23,703 nt of DNA from CAJBVG01 sp943360385 (lineage in GTDB: Bacteria; Bacteroidota; Bacteroidia; Sphingobacteriales; Sphingobacteriaceae), in assembly GCA_943360385.1 (NCBI GenBank), contig CALRIM020000028.1, forward strand, positions 1-23,703, read 5' to 3'. Position numbers and translations under genes: made by a program. Positions within the stretch are counted from its first letter, which is position 1, and each line of letters begins with the position of its first letter. Positions 1-7,531 of the stretch are shown here, piece after piece. The notes beneath the pieces are model-generated. The model saw nothing but the letters and a program-made list of their open reading frames with translations. It was not told where the DNA came from and ran no database searches.

Positions 1-235
1 CGGACTTTACAAAATGCTCTTTTAAAACAATATGTAAGTCTTTTTCTGCACAGCACGACATTTCATCCTTACTCTCCGTTTCTGTAGAGGTGGTTTCTTC
101 TTCGCAACACGAGTCTGCCTTCGCTAGTATGCTGGTTTGCTTTAATTCATCATTACAATAATGGGCATATATTGTATATCCCACCGAATTTATCAGTAGG
201 AATATTGCCATAATTGTAATGAATATCTTTTTCAC
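1..235 (-). CDS. HYC_CC_PP-family small protein (partial, 3' end outside window)
   Basis: Reading the minus strand from a GTG at 235 gives an open frame to the window edge (78 codons seen). It starts VKKIFITIMAIFLLINSVG, a hydrophobic signal or membrane segment, followed by AHYC at about residue 25, a CC pair in DSCCEEE, a Thr/Glu-rich linker and another CC pair (MSCCAEKD). HYC followed by CC is the signature of a small Bacteroidota family named HYC_CC_PP, whose function is unknown; paired Cys and His suggest metal handling but that is inference. The PP motif would lie beyond the edge. GTG is chosen because no in-frame ATG lies upstream and the family usually begins with MKK. It is transcribed divergently from the TPR lipoprotein at 289. 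Confidence 0.75.
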   Translation of the reverse strand, partial: MKKIFITIMAIFLLINSVGYTIYAHYCNDELKQTSILAKADSCCEEETTSTETESKDEMSCCAEKDLHIVLKEHFVKS

Positions 236-288
236 AAGTACAGAAATATGTATAATTGTGGTTCAAATGAAATTTCAATCTAATTACA

Positions 289-819
289 ATGAATAAAGTA
301 TCGAATGTTGGATTTATGATCATCCTTGCCGTTATGGTAAGTCTATCGGCGTGTAAAAGTGCTCAAGAGAAAGAATATGACGAAATTGTAAAGTTAGAAA
401 ACACCTTATTTGGGGATCGTACGGAATTAAATGACTCCGTTGCAAAACTATTTCTACAGAAATCTGATTACTACATAAAAACCTATAAAGAAGACCCTAA
501 AACTCCTGAGCTTTTATTTAAAACAGGAGAAGTATTAAATGGATTGAAAAGCTATGAATTTGCAATCCGAAGATTTCAAGATGTTTTTTTAAGATATCCA
601 AAATCAAACAAGGCAGCTGAAAGCATGTTTATTTGTGGCTTTATTTATGAAAACAATTTGCAAAATTATGATGAAGCTGGAAGTTACTATAGAAGATTTA
701 TCAGAACATATCCTAATAATCCATTTGTGAAAGATGCAAGAATTTCTTTAGAAAATCTAGGGAAAACCCCGGAAGAAATGGTTAGAGAGTTTGAAAAGAA
801 AAACAAAGTAGTGAATTAA
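289..819 (+). CDS. TPR-repeat lipoprotein
   Basis: A 176-residue lipoprotein. A hydrophobic signal peptide ends in the lipobox LSAC, so Cys22 should be lipidated and the mature protein anchored in a membrane facing the periplasm. Residues about 50-160 form helical tetratricopeptide-like repeats (LLFKTGEVLNGLKSYEFAIRRFQ, then AGSYYRRFIRTYPNNPFVKDA), the arrangement seen in BamD/YfiO- and CpoB-like proteins that scaffold envelope complexes. It is shorter than BamD (about 240-270 residues in this phylum), so a BamD assignment is not supported. It ends convergently with the next gene, the two stop codons overlapping by 4 bp. Which complex it serves cannot be told from the sequence. Confidence 0.8.
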   Translation: MNKVSNVGFMIILAVMVSLSACKSAQEKEYDEIVKLENTLFGDRTELNDSVAKLFLQKSDYYIKTYKEDPKTPELLFKTGEVLNGLKSYEFAIRRFQDVFLRYPKSNKAAESMFICGFIYENNLQNYDEAGSYYRRFIRTYPNNPFVKDARISLENLGKTPEEMVREFEKKNKVVN

Positions 820-1394
820 TAGACCACTACCTCATATTTTTTTTCTTCACGTATTTTTTTAACATATAGCTTATCCTCATCAGAATTCACATCACTAAGA
901 TATATTCGAATTTTGCAAGTAGGTAAGAGCCCATCTTTATTTAATAATCTATTTGATAAGACTAGAGCTTCAGCAATTTTCTCAAGTTGATTGTTTTTTC
1001 TGCATTTTTCGGAGTTAAAGAAAAAGAAAAAATTAAAATCATCAGAATTTTTTTTATCTCGGATGCTAACACCATCTAAAACGGCCTCTATACTTAACAG
1101 TCTATTTATACTATCCAAATCAAAGCCAACATTAGGTTCTATAGGTTTTATTTTACTAAGCTTATCTATTATGCTTTGCATGTCGTAAATACTAGTAGAT
1201 ACTAATGGATTAACTCCATTACTTATAAATAATATAAGTTTAGAATCTGTTTCTTGAATGGCATCATACAGTTTATTATTTAGCGCGTAATTAGTTAAAT
1301 TCTCGGATGCATCTGCATAAATAACTACCCACTTTCCTTGCGCTTTTACTTCTATGGAAAACAGAAATACGATAAACAGAAAACAGTATTTCAT
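816..1394 (-). CDS. Exported hypothetical protein, last gene of T9SS/barrel operon
   Basis: A 192-residue protein with a signal peptide (MKYCFLFIVFLFSIEVKAQ, cleavage after AQ) and no lipobox or membrane segment afterwards, so probably periplasmic or secreted. The mature N-terminus WVVIYADASENLTNYALNNKLYDAI and the strand LILFISNG resemble the start of a von Willebrand A-like Rossmann fold, but no clear MIDAS motif is visible, so this is only a suggestion. A run of five Phe near residue 124 comes from an A/G-rich homopolymeric stretch. It begins 3 bp after the end of the beta-barrel gene and is most likely co-translated with it. I do not recognise a family. Confidence 0.7.
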   Translation of the reverse strand: MKYCFLFIVFLFSIEVKAQGKWVVIYADASENLTNYALNNKLYDAIQETDSKLILFISNGVNPLVSTSIYDMQSIIDKLSKIKPIEPNVGFDLDSINRLLSIEAVLDGVSIRDKKNSDDFNFFFFFNSEKCRKNNQLEKIAEALVLSNRLLNKDGLLPTCKIRIYLSDVNSDEDKLYVKKIREEKKYEVVVY

Positions 1395-1397
1395 TTG

Positions 1398-2966
1398 TTA
1401 TATTTTTACACTTATACCCATATTCATATTAAAATACTGGATTCTGAATTTGTTGTTTAAATTCGTTAAGCTATTGATACCATTTCTAGAGTCACTTAAG
1501 CTTTTCAAATTATCATCAAACACATAAGTATTACTATTTCTATAATTAACACCAACATTAAAATATACTGTTCTAGACAATTGTCGATTATATCCAATTC
1601 CAAAACTATATGATGTAATAAATCTACTAACTGGCAAGGGCAAAGATCTCAATTGGAAATTATAAACACCAAAATCGTAGACTCCATTTTCATTAATTGT
1701 TAATCCAAATAAATAATCATAATAACCAGAATACGAAGCATCAGCATCCATTGAATATGTAGAAGAAAATTTTAACATGAAATAGTAAGCTCCCTCCACA
1801 TACACAGAATTTTTACCGAATGTAAATCCCTTTTGTATAACTAAAGGTGCAGTTACGTAAACCAACTGGTGTTTTTCTCTGATATTATATACTTTATTTA
1901 TTCTCAAATAAGGGTCTCCATCTGGATCTATCGATTGATAGGCATTAATATGGCTTGCTAAGTTCAGTTGATAATTAAATACATCTGCCCCACCTCCGAA
2001 TTTAATATTGAAATAACCCTTTGTATTTGTTCTTCTACACAGGTTAAACATTACGTAATTAGAAAACGAACCATTATTTATTGAATTAATTCCCATAGTA
2101 TCATTATCGGGTTTAATAGGAGAAGCTCCATTGGGAATAAAGTGATACTGCACATCTGCATATACCATCCATTTCCAAAAATTTATTTTCACAATATTCT
2201 TATCTTTTTTGGTATCTAATTTATTCCGAAAAAAAGGAATATTATCTGGCACTCGATACATTTTAAACATCACATCATTGTGATAAGGAATAATTAAATA
2301 TTCGCTGCTTTTGGTTGTATTTTTTAAAAGAGTATACCCATTGCTTCCTACTTTAAAAATTTTATCGTTTATTAAAATAGTATCATTACTGAGCATTGTT
2401 TTATTACCAAAACCTCTAACTTGTGAATATAGTTGAATATACGACCCTCTTCTATCGACATTAGAAATAGTACTTATAGTAAATTTTTTAGATGATATCT
2501 CGTAAATAATATCAAAGCGTACATTAAACGTATCTGTATAATCCAATCCGTTTTTTGCAATACTCCAAATTTTCTTCTTTGCCAAAATACTAACATTTGC
2601 AATGTCGGCTCCTTCCATCGTAACCACACCAATCTCATAAGGGCTAACTTCTACAGACAGAAAAGAGGTATCAGCATAATACTTCCGAATTAATTTCAGG
2701 TATTCATCTGGAGTGATTTTTGTATTCAATTCATTTTCTGGCATTACATCATTAAAAATAACTGAACTTGTAGAATGAAATAATCCTGAAAAATCATCAA
2801 AATTATTTTTATTCGAAAACTTAATGATGCTTTCATATTTAGAAATGAGTGCTAATGCCTTAACATTAATCACTCTTGACATTGAATCAGTAGCAAAAAT
2901 TTGCGCTCTACTTACTGATGTCGATAGCACCCATAGCAGTATGAAAATCACCTTAAATTTCATCAT
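1398..2966 (-). CDS. Probable outer-membrane beta-barrel protein
   Basis: A 522-residue protein with a signal peptide (cleavage after SRAQ, about residue 22). Residues 25-260 form a soluble region. From about residue 270 onward there are many alternating hydrophobic/aromatic strands (VYADVQYHFIP, YFNIKFGGGADVF, VYVEGAYYFMLKFS, SYSFGIGYN, TVYFNVGVNYRN), ending in YFNMNMGISVKI. A terminal strand of this type is typical of Bacteroidota outer-membrane barrels of the OmpA/PorT-like kind. The start overlaps the stop of the upstream 1132-residue T9SS protein by 4 bp (ATGA), which indicates translational coupling and a shared job, perhaps surface anchoring or display. No named family is recognisable. 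Confidence 0.7.
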   Translation of the reverse strand: MMKFKVIFILLWVLSTSVSRAQIFATDSMSRVINVKALALISKYESIIKFSNKNNFDDFSGLFHSTSSVIFNDVMPENELNTKITPDEYLKLIRKYYADTSFLSVEVSPYEIGVVTMEGADIANVSILAKKKIWSIAKNGLDYTDTFNVRFDIIYEISSKKFTISTISNVDRRGSYIQLYSQVRGFGNKTMLSNDTILINDKIFKVGSNGYTLLKNTTKSSEYLIIPYHNDVMFKMYRVPDNIPFFRNKLDTKKDKNIVKINFWKWMVYADVQYHFIPNGASPIKPDNDTMGINSINNGSFSNYVMFNLCRRTNTKGYFNIKFGGGADVFNYQLNLASHINAYQSIDPDGDPYLRINKVYNIREKHQLVYVTAPLVIQKGFTFGKNSVYVEGAYYFMLKFSSTYSMDADASYSGYYDYLFGLTINENGVYDFGVYNFQLRSLPLPVSRFITSYSFGIGYNRQLSRTVYFNVGVNYRNSNTYVFDDNLKSLSDSRNGINSLTNLNNKFRIQYFNMNMGISVKI

Positions 2967-5900
2967 CTACTTAAAATAATGCGTTCGGTTAGTATGCCCT
3001 CAGAGGTGTTAAATACTAGTAAATATATGCCTGATGGGAGGTTCTCTTTAAATTCAAAAGTATTTACACTTATGTTTTTTATTAGTTCTACTTTATTTCC
3101 CAATACATCAAAACAAGTTAGCGTCACATCAGAAAGGTCGATTCCCTCTAAATTAAATTTCCCAGATGTTGGATTTGGGTAGACTGCAAAGCTATGTTTA
3201 TTCTTTGTTGGCACTCCTAATGATAATGCATCGAAATTATAATAGGTAGTTGTTATACAATCCAAGAACCATGTTTTAACATAATAAATATATCTAGTTG
3301 TATCAAAAACATGTGGTAATAATATATATCGAAGATTCGCATTCGGGATATCTTCTGTAATTTTGGTTACTTTATTAATGAATCCCCATTGATAATGAAT
3401 TCCAATTGTGGAATCTTTACTTACTAAAATATTGGAGTTCGATTTCCTTATAATTCTTGTAATCGTTGGGGCTTCGGTTTCTTTAAAAAGAATTGGGAAT
3501 TTCATAAAATTGAAGCAACCTGTTTCTTTATTCGTTTGTTTAATAAAGATAGTGTCGGAGCCTTCAGTATTATCCCAAGTTATAAATACACTTGTTTTTG
3601 TTATATCAGTAAGTATCGCGCCCTTTGAAATATTCCATTCATAAGAATAATCACCAGACTTGTGATCTAAACTATAAAACAATTCTTGTTGATTTCTACA
3701 TACTTCAGATATACCTTTTACGAATGTTGTATCTGGTAATTTTAGAGAGGAAATAGTTACTACGTTAGAGGTGTCACTTCCACAAGAAAAAGTAGAGGAA
3801 TTTATTAAACGAAAATAGGTTGTTCTGAGTAAATTAGTCATAGGTAAGGTGTCTGCAGTTTGTCCTTGCATATCCCCCCAATTTATGCTATCAGCAGACG
3901 ATTGCCATTGATAAGTATAAATTAAACTTCCTCCTTTAGGTTTTTGAGTCATGTATAATGGAACTGGAACATAGCCATAACACAATTTAACTGAATTGCC
4001 AATTGTTGCGCCCTCAAACTTTTTATACACACTTACTTTAATTATATTGGAATATACAACACCACAACCCAGAGTAGAAATTACCTTTAGTCGATAATAT
4101 TTATTCGCAATACTTTTATTCACTTGCAATACCGTGTCTGTTGCAGCAACTTGATTTTGAAAATTAATGGAGTCGTTTGAAACTTGCCATTGATAACTAT
4201 ACAAGCCATTCGCCCCTATTGGTTTTGTTGTGATTCCAAACTTAGTGGGAATAGCATTATAACATATCGATTGATTACCATAAATCACTGCTGGTAACAA
4301 TTCCGAATAAACATTTATTTTAATAGAATCGGAAGCAATACTTCCACATCCAAATAGCGAGGTTGCTACAATTCTGTAGTATTTTGCGGTGGTTAACGGT
4401 CCAGTAAATAATTTCAAACCTGTTTCACCAGCAATATCAACCCAACTACTTCCTTCATTAGAAGATTGCCATTGATAAGAAAATTTTGTATTTCCTCCTT
4501 GTGCCAATTGAACAACACGTAACGTATCTGCAGGAGTATTATAACAAATACTTTGATTACTAGAAATACGAGCTTTTATTATGCTTGGCCAAACTTTTAT
4601 TGTTACAGCATTACTTGTGTAAGACCCACACCCTGCCCCAGAAAAAATAATAACTCTATAGTAGGTGGTTACCTTAATGGCATTGGGTTTATATAGTTTA
4701 TTGGTTTGCCCTGTTATATTTACCCAGTTAACATTATTTGTAGAAGATTGCCATTGGTAATTGTACACTCCATTTCCACCAGTAGGATTCGTTATTAACC
4801 TCAACGTATCTGGAATAAAATCATAACAAATCGTGTCGTTTGATTGCACATCAGACCCAACAAAAGGGGCATAGACTTTTATCTTAATAATATTTGTAAA
4901 TAATATTCCACAACCATTAACACTAGTAACTATCACTCTATAAAAACTGGTAGTCGTTAAAGAAGGGGGCGAATATACTAACCCTGTTGCCCCTGTTATA
5001 TTTGTAAATAAAATTGAATCCGTAGAAAGTTGCCACTGATAAGTATAACTCCCTCCTCCTCCTGATGGTATATTTTGGAAACTAAGTATAGAGGGTGTAC
5101 TCCCAAAACAAATCGCTTGTGAAGTTTTTATCGTACCCGAAGTCATGTCTTGAAAAACAGAAACTAAAACACTATCTGTAAACAAACTAGTGCAATTTTT
5201 CCATGTTGCTTTAACCCTATAAAATTTTGTTACATCGTTTTTTGCAAGTACTAATTCTTTAGCTGTTTTACCTAATAAGTTTACCCATAATGTTCCATTA
5301 ATAGATGATTGCCATTGATAGGTGACATCTGTACCTAAGAATGGACTTGTAACTATTTCTAAAGTGTCTGGATCTTCATTAAAACAAACAGTTTGAGCAC
5401 CAAAAATTGCGGGTTTAATAATAGGAGATAATGGAATTACAGTTGCAGTATCAGAAAAATAAACACCACAACCATATCGATGTGTTGCCTTCACTCTATA
5501 AAAGGTGGAAGCTACAATAGATTGAATACTGGATTTACTACTAGTAGTATCATTTAATAAATCCACCCAATTAATATTATTCGTAGAAATTTGCCATTGA
5601 TAATGATAGTCTGAATTTCCAGGGATGGGCCCAGGGAACACTGTTAACGAATCTGGATTCCCATTATAACAAATTCTAAAATTATTTTTTAGTAAAGACG
5701 GCTTAATTAATTTAGGATGAAATTTTACAAAAACGGTATCTGTAAATAAACTACCGCATCCAGAGAGTGAATTCGCTTTCAATCTAAAATAAGTGCTGGT
5801 GTGAAATGTATCAATTGATAAAAATGTACCGTTAGCGTTTACCAAATCAACCCATACTATTGCATTACTTGACTTTTGCCACTGGTAAGTAAAAACACTA

Positions 5901-6361
5901 TCTCCACCACTTGGAAATTGAGAAAGTTCAAGTGTATCTGCAATAGCACCAAAACATATATGTTGGTTAGCAGTTATTTTTGGCTTATTAAATGCAGCTC
6001 TAACAAAAAGTAAGCTAGCCTTGGTAGTATCTTTGTGTATACCCAAACCTGCCGAATCTATAATGCATCTTACTTTATAATTATTAAGTAATGAACTAAC
6101 ATGCAGGAATATGATCGAGTCATTGGTAACTCCAATTATGTTAGAAGTTGCGACTATATTATTCCAGCCTGTTGTTGAAGAATCTTGCCATCTAAAAGTG
6201 GCATTAGGGTCTGTATTATTTTGAAGATGAAAAAGTGCTGCATTATTAAAACAAACCCGTTGACGGGTTGGGTTAACACTAACTTGTGCTCTTGCATTAT
6301 TTAATACTCCTGACAAGCAAAATGCAAATAATATAAATACCTTAATAACGCGAATACGCAT
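2963..6361 (-). CDS. T9SS type A sorting domain protein with tandem Ig-like repeats
   Basis: A 1132-residue surface or secreted protein. Residues 1-25 are a signal peptide (ending ARAQ). About residues 30-940 hold nine tandem Ig-like units of about 93-95 residues, each marked by an ICY/ICF strand start, a YQWQxS core strand followed by W/FV(D/N)(L/I), a YYR/YFR strand and a GCG turn. A degenerate unit (YEWNISKG) follows. The last ~75 residues (YPNPTSGKFNLEG ... DVLGNKVEL ... LPSGIYLLVF ... ERIILSR) are a Por secretion system C-terminal sorting domain, which directs export by type IX secretion and then cleavage or surface anchoring. It is the first gene of an operon with the beta-barrel and small exported genes. 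Its role is probably adhesion or matrix binding, inferred only from architecture. Confidence 0.92.
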   Translation of the reverse strand: MRIRVIKVFILFAFCLSGVLNNARAQVSVNPTRQRVCFNNAALFHLQNNTDPNATFRWQDSSTTGWNNIVATSNIIGVTNDSIIFLHVSSLLNNYKVRCIIDSAGLGIHKDTTKASLLFVRAAFNKPKITANQHICFGAIADTLELSQFPSGGDSVFTYQWQKSSNAIVWVDLVNANGTFLSIDTFHTSTYFRLKANSLSGCGSLFTDTVFVKFHPKLIKPSLLKNNFRICYNGNPDSLTVFPGPIPGNSDYHYQWQISTNNINWVDLLNDTTSSKSSIQSIVASTFYRVKATHRYGCGVYFSDTATVIPLSPIIKPAIFGAQTVCFNEDPDTLEIVTSPFLGTDVTYQWQSSINGTLWVNLLGKTAKELVLAKNDVTKFYRVKATWKNCTSLFTDSVLVSVFQDMTSGTIKTSQAICFGSTPSILSFQNIPSGGGGSYTYQWQLSTDSILFTNITGATGLVYSPPSLTTTSFYRVIVTSVNGCGILFTNIIKIKVYAPFVGSDVQSNDTICYDFIPDTLRLITNPTGGNGVYNYQWQSSTNNVNWVNITGQTNKLYKPNAIKVTTYYRVIIFSGAGCGSYTSNAVTIKVWPSIIKARISSNQSICYNTPADTLRVVQLAQGGNTKFSYQWQSSNEGSSWVDIAGETGLKLFTGPLTTAKYYRIVATSLFGCGSIASDSIKINVYSELLPAVIYGNQSICYNAIPTKFGITTKPIGANGLYSYQWQVSNDSINFQNQVAATDTVLQVNKSIANKYYRLKVISTLGCGVVYSNIIKVSVYKKFEGATIGNSVKLCYGYVPVPLYMTQKPKGGSLIYTYQWQSSADSINWGDMQGQTADTLPMTNLLRTTYFRLINSSTFSCGSDTSNVVTISSLKLPDTTFVKGISEVCRNQQELFYSLDHKSGDYSYEWNISKGAILTDITKTSVFITWDNTEGSDTIFIKQTNKETGCFNFMKFPILFKETEAPTITRIIRKSNSNILVSKDSTIGIHYQWGFINKVTKITEDIPNANLRYILLPHVFDTTRYIYYVKTWFLDCITTTYYNFDALSLGVPTKNKHSFAVYPNPTSGKFNLEGIDLSDVTLTCFDVLGNKVELIKNISVNTFEFKENLPSGIYLLVFNTSEGILTERIILSR
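3740..6275 (-). repeat. Tandem ~282-bp coding repeats (nine Ig-like units)
   Basis: On the + strand the sequence TTGCCA(T/C)TG(A/G)TA, the reverse complement of the YQWQ codons, recurs near 3901, 4185, 4468, 4747, 5029, 5309, 5592 and 5876 with a spacing of about 280-284 bp. A diverged copy lies near 6186. The nucleotide core is almost unchanged between units while the rest has diverged, so the array is an old duplication with strong selection on the core strand. Unequal recombination could change the number of units. Confidence 0.85.
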
Positions 6362-6406
6362 AAAATAGAATGGGTTGCATTAAAATTAAGGTATTTGAAT
6401 CAATAA

Positions 6407-6850
6407 TCAAAGACTAGAATATTCCACTCTGTCTTTCAATTGCCGATTCATTTCTTCAAACCCATCCCTAGTGTCTGTATCTAACATTTTCTTTAAAAAT
6501 GGGACTAAAACACCCGAAAAAATTTCACTCTGAATAAAAGTAGTAGTGCCATCTAAATTATCAATTAATTGAAATCTGTGCTCCCCATCAAATATTCCTT
6601 TTATACCCAAATGACCTACCCATTTAAATTCTTTATTTACATTATACACAAGTAGCGTTGGTGTAAATTTCATTTTTTTACCGTTTGGAGGATGAATCTT
6701 AACTTTAAATTTAGAATCCACTATCATCTCTCCTTCTACGCTTTTAATAAATGGATTCCAATCTGGATATTTATTAAAATCTGTTAGTACTTGCCATACC
6801 TTTTCTACACTTGAGTTTATTACAAGTTGTGTTCTGATTTCTTTTGCCAT
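6407..6850 (-). CDS. SRPBCC (START-like) domain protein
   Basis: A 147-residue protein made of a single SRPBCC/polyketide cyclase-like fold. The N-terminal VINSSVEKVWQVLTDFNKYPDWNPFIKSVEGE is the classic first strand plus helix pair of this family. It is followed by KVKIHPPNGKKMKFTP, FKWVGHLGIKGIFDGEHRFQL and a long C-terminal helix (FLKKMLDTDTRDGFEEMNRQLKDRVE). The family binds hydrophobic ligands or acts as a cyclase/aromatase, but single-domain members are mostly of unknown function. No signal peptide, so cytosolic. It lies downstream of the Crp/Fnr regulator in the same direction; the 68-bp spacer holds an FNR-like box and an inverted repeat, so it may have its own regulated promoter. Confidence 0.85.
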   Translation of the reverse strand: MAKEIRTQLVINSSVEKVWQVLTDFNKYPDWNPFIKSVEGEMIVDSKFKVKIHPPNGKKMKFTPTLLVYNVNKEFKWVGHLGIKGIFDGEHRFQLIDNLDGTTTFIQSEIFSGVLVPFLKKMLDTDTRDGFEEMNRQLKDRVEYSSL

Positions 6851-6851
6851 G

Positions 6852-6891
6852 ATACTTATTGTTTAACTCTGCAAATATCTGCAGTAAGTAT
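6852..6891 (-). promoter_or_regulatory. Nested inverted repeat just upstream of the SRPBCC start
   Basis: Perfect arms ATACTTA (6852-6858) and TAAGTAT (6885-6891) enclose a second pair CTGCA (6869-6873) and TGCAG (6880-6884). The right arms are contiguous and the left arms are separated by 10 nt, so an RNA hairpin with a one-sided bulge could form directly before the SRPBCC start codon at 6850. It could be an operator or a translational control element; no function is shown. Confidence 0.35.
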
Positions 6892-6900
6892 GTATTGGCT

Positions 6901-6916
6901 CTTGACATTTATCAAG
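6901..6916. promoter_or_regulatory. FNR/CRP-type binding site candidate
   Basis: CTTGACATTTATCAAG has arms CTTGA and TCAAG. Its inner part, TTGAC-ATTT-ATCAA, matches 9 of the 10 defined positions of the E. coli FNR consensus TTGAT-N4-ATCAA. It lies 51 bp upstream of the SRPBCC start and just past the stop codon of the Crp/Fnr gene, so autogenous or downstream control by that regulator is plausible. The binding specificity of the local regulator is not known. Confidence 0.45.
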
Positions 6917-6918
6917 AA

Positions 6919-7482
6919 TTACTTTTTTCTGATTCGGCTAAACGTTTCGGCAGACATACCAAGCATAGAAGCAATGTATTGAAGGGGGACTTGATTAAAA
7001 AGTTCCTTATTGTTTTCGAAAAATAAATGATAACGTTCTTCTGCCGACATCGATAAATGTGCAAAAATCCTGTCCTCTAAAATGGTGAAGCACTTAGCAA
7101 TAAACATTTTTTCGATCTGATGCCATTGGGGTAAAATATCGCCAAGTCTATCGTAATCATCTTTATTTAGAACGTAAATTGTAGAATCAGTAAGAGCTTG
7201 AATATTCCACCTAGCAGGTGAATTAAAAAGTAAACTAGAAAGGTCTGTAACGAAATAACCTTTAGTAGAAATCCATTGCGTTATTTCCTTCTCTTCGGTA
7301 TTTACGTAAATACGAAACATCCCTTCTTTTATAAACGATAGATGGTTACAAGAATTTCCTGTTTCTAAAATATATTCCCCTCTTTTAATTTTCTTTTCTT
7401 TAAAAAGTGTAACTACTTTTTGAAGTTCCGTTTCTTCAACAATATTAAAATAGGATTGAATATATAGCTGTAGGTCTGTCAT
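6919..7482 (-). CDS. Crp/Fnr family transcriptional regulator
   Basis: A 187-residue regulator. Residues 1-115 are a cyclic-nucleotide-binding-like beta-roll (KKIKRGEYILETGNSCNHLSFIKEGMFRIY, then a FVTDLSSLL region). A long dimerisation helix follows (residues about 120-150, IAKCFTILEDRIFAHLSMSAEERY). A short C-terminal helix-turn-helix VPLQYIASMLGMSAETFSRIRKK ends the protein, as usual for the compact Bacteroidota Crp/Fnr subgroup. No cysteine cluster for an Fe-S centre is seen, so it is not a classical oxygen-sensing FNR. It is divergent from the P-type ATPase with only 49 bp between starts, and precedes the SRPBCC gene. Control of both neighbours is a reasonable inference. Confidence 0.92.
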   Translation of the reverse strand: MTDLQLYIQSYFNIVEETELQKVVTLFKEKKIKRGEYILETGNSCNHLSFIKEGMFRIYVNTEEKEITQWISTKGYFVTDLSSLLFNSPARWNIQALTDSTIYVLNKDDYDRLGDILPQWHQIEKMFIAKCFTILEDRIFAHLSMSAEERYHLFFENNKELFNQVPLQYIASMLGMSAETFSRIRKK

Positions 7483-7499
7483 TTCTATTGCGTACCTTT

Positions 7500-7519
7500 A
7501 GTATTTCAACAATAATACT
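7500..7519. promoter_or_regulatory. Palindromic operator candidate between regulator and ATPase genes
   Basis: Arms AGTATT (7500-7505) and AATACT (7514-7519) with an 8-bp spacer sit inside the 49-bp divergent region, 13 bp before the ATPase start and 18 bp before the regulator start. A dimeric regulator bound here could control both genes. It is AT-rich, so chance occurrence is possible. Confidence 0.3.
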
Positions 7520-7531
7520 GATAAATATAGC

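Noticed and set aside
3740..6275. Regularly spaced repeats as a CRISPR array
   Set aside because: They are in-frame Ig-like protein repeats of about 282 bp with diverged sequence, not short identical repeats with spacers.
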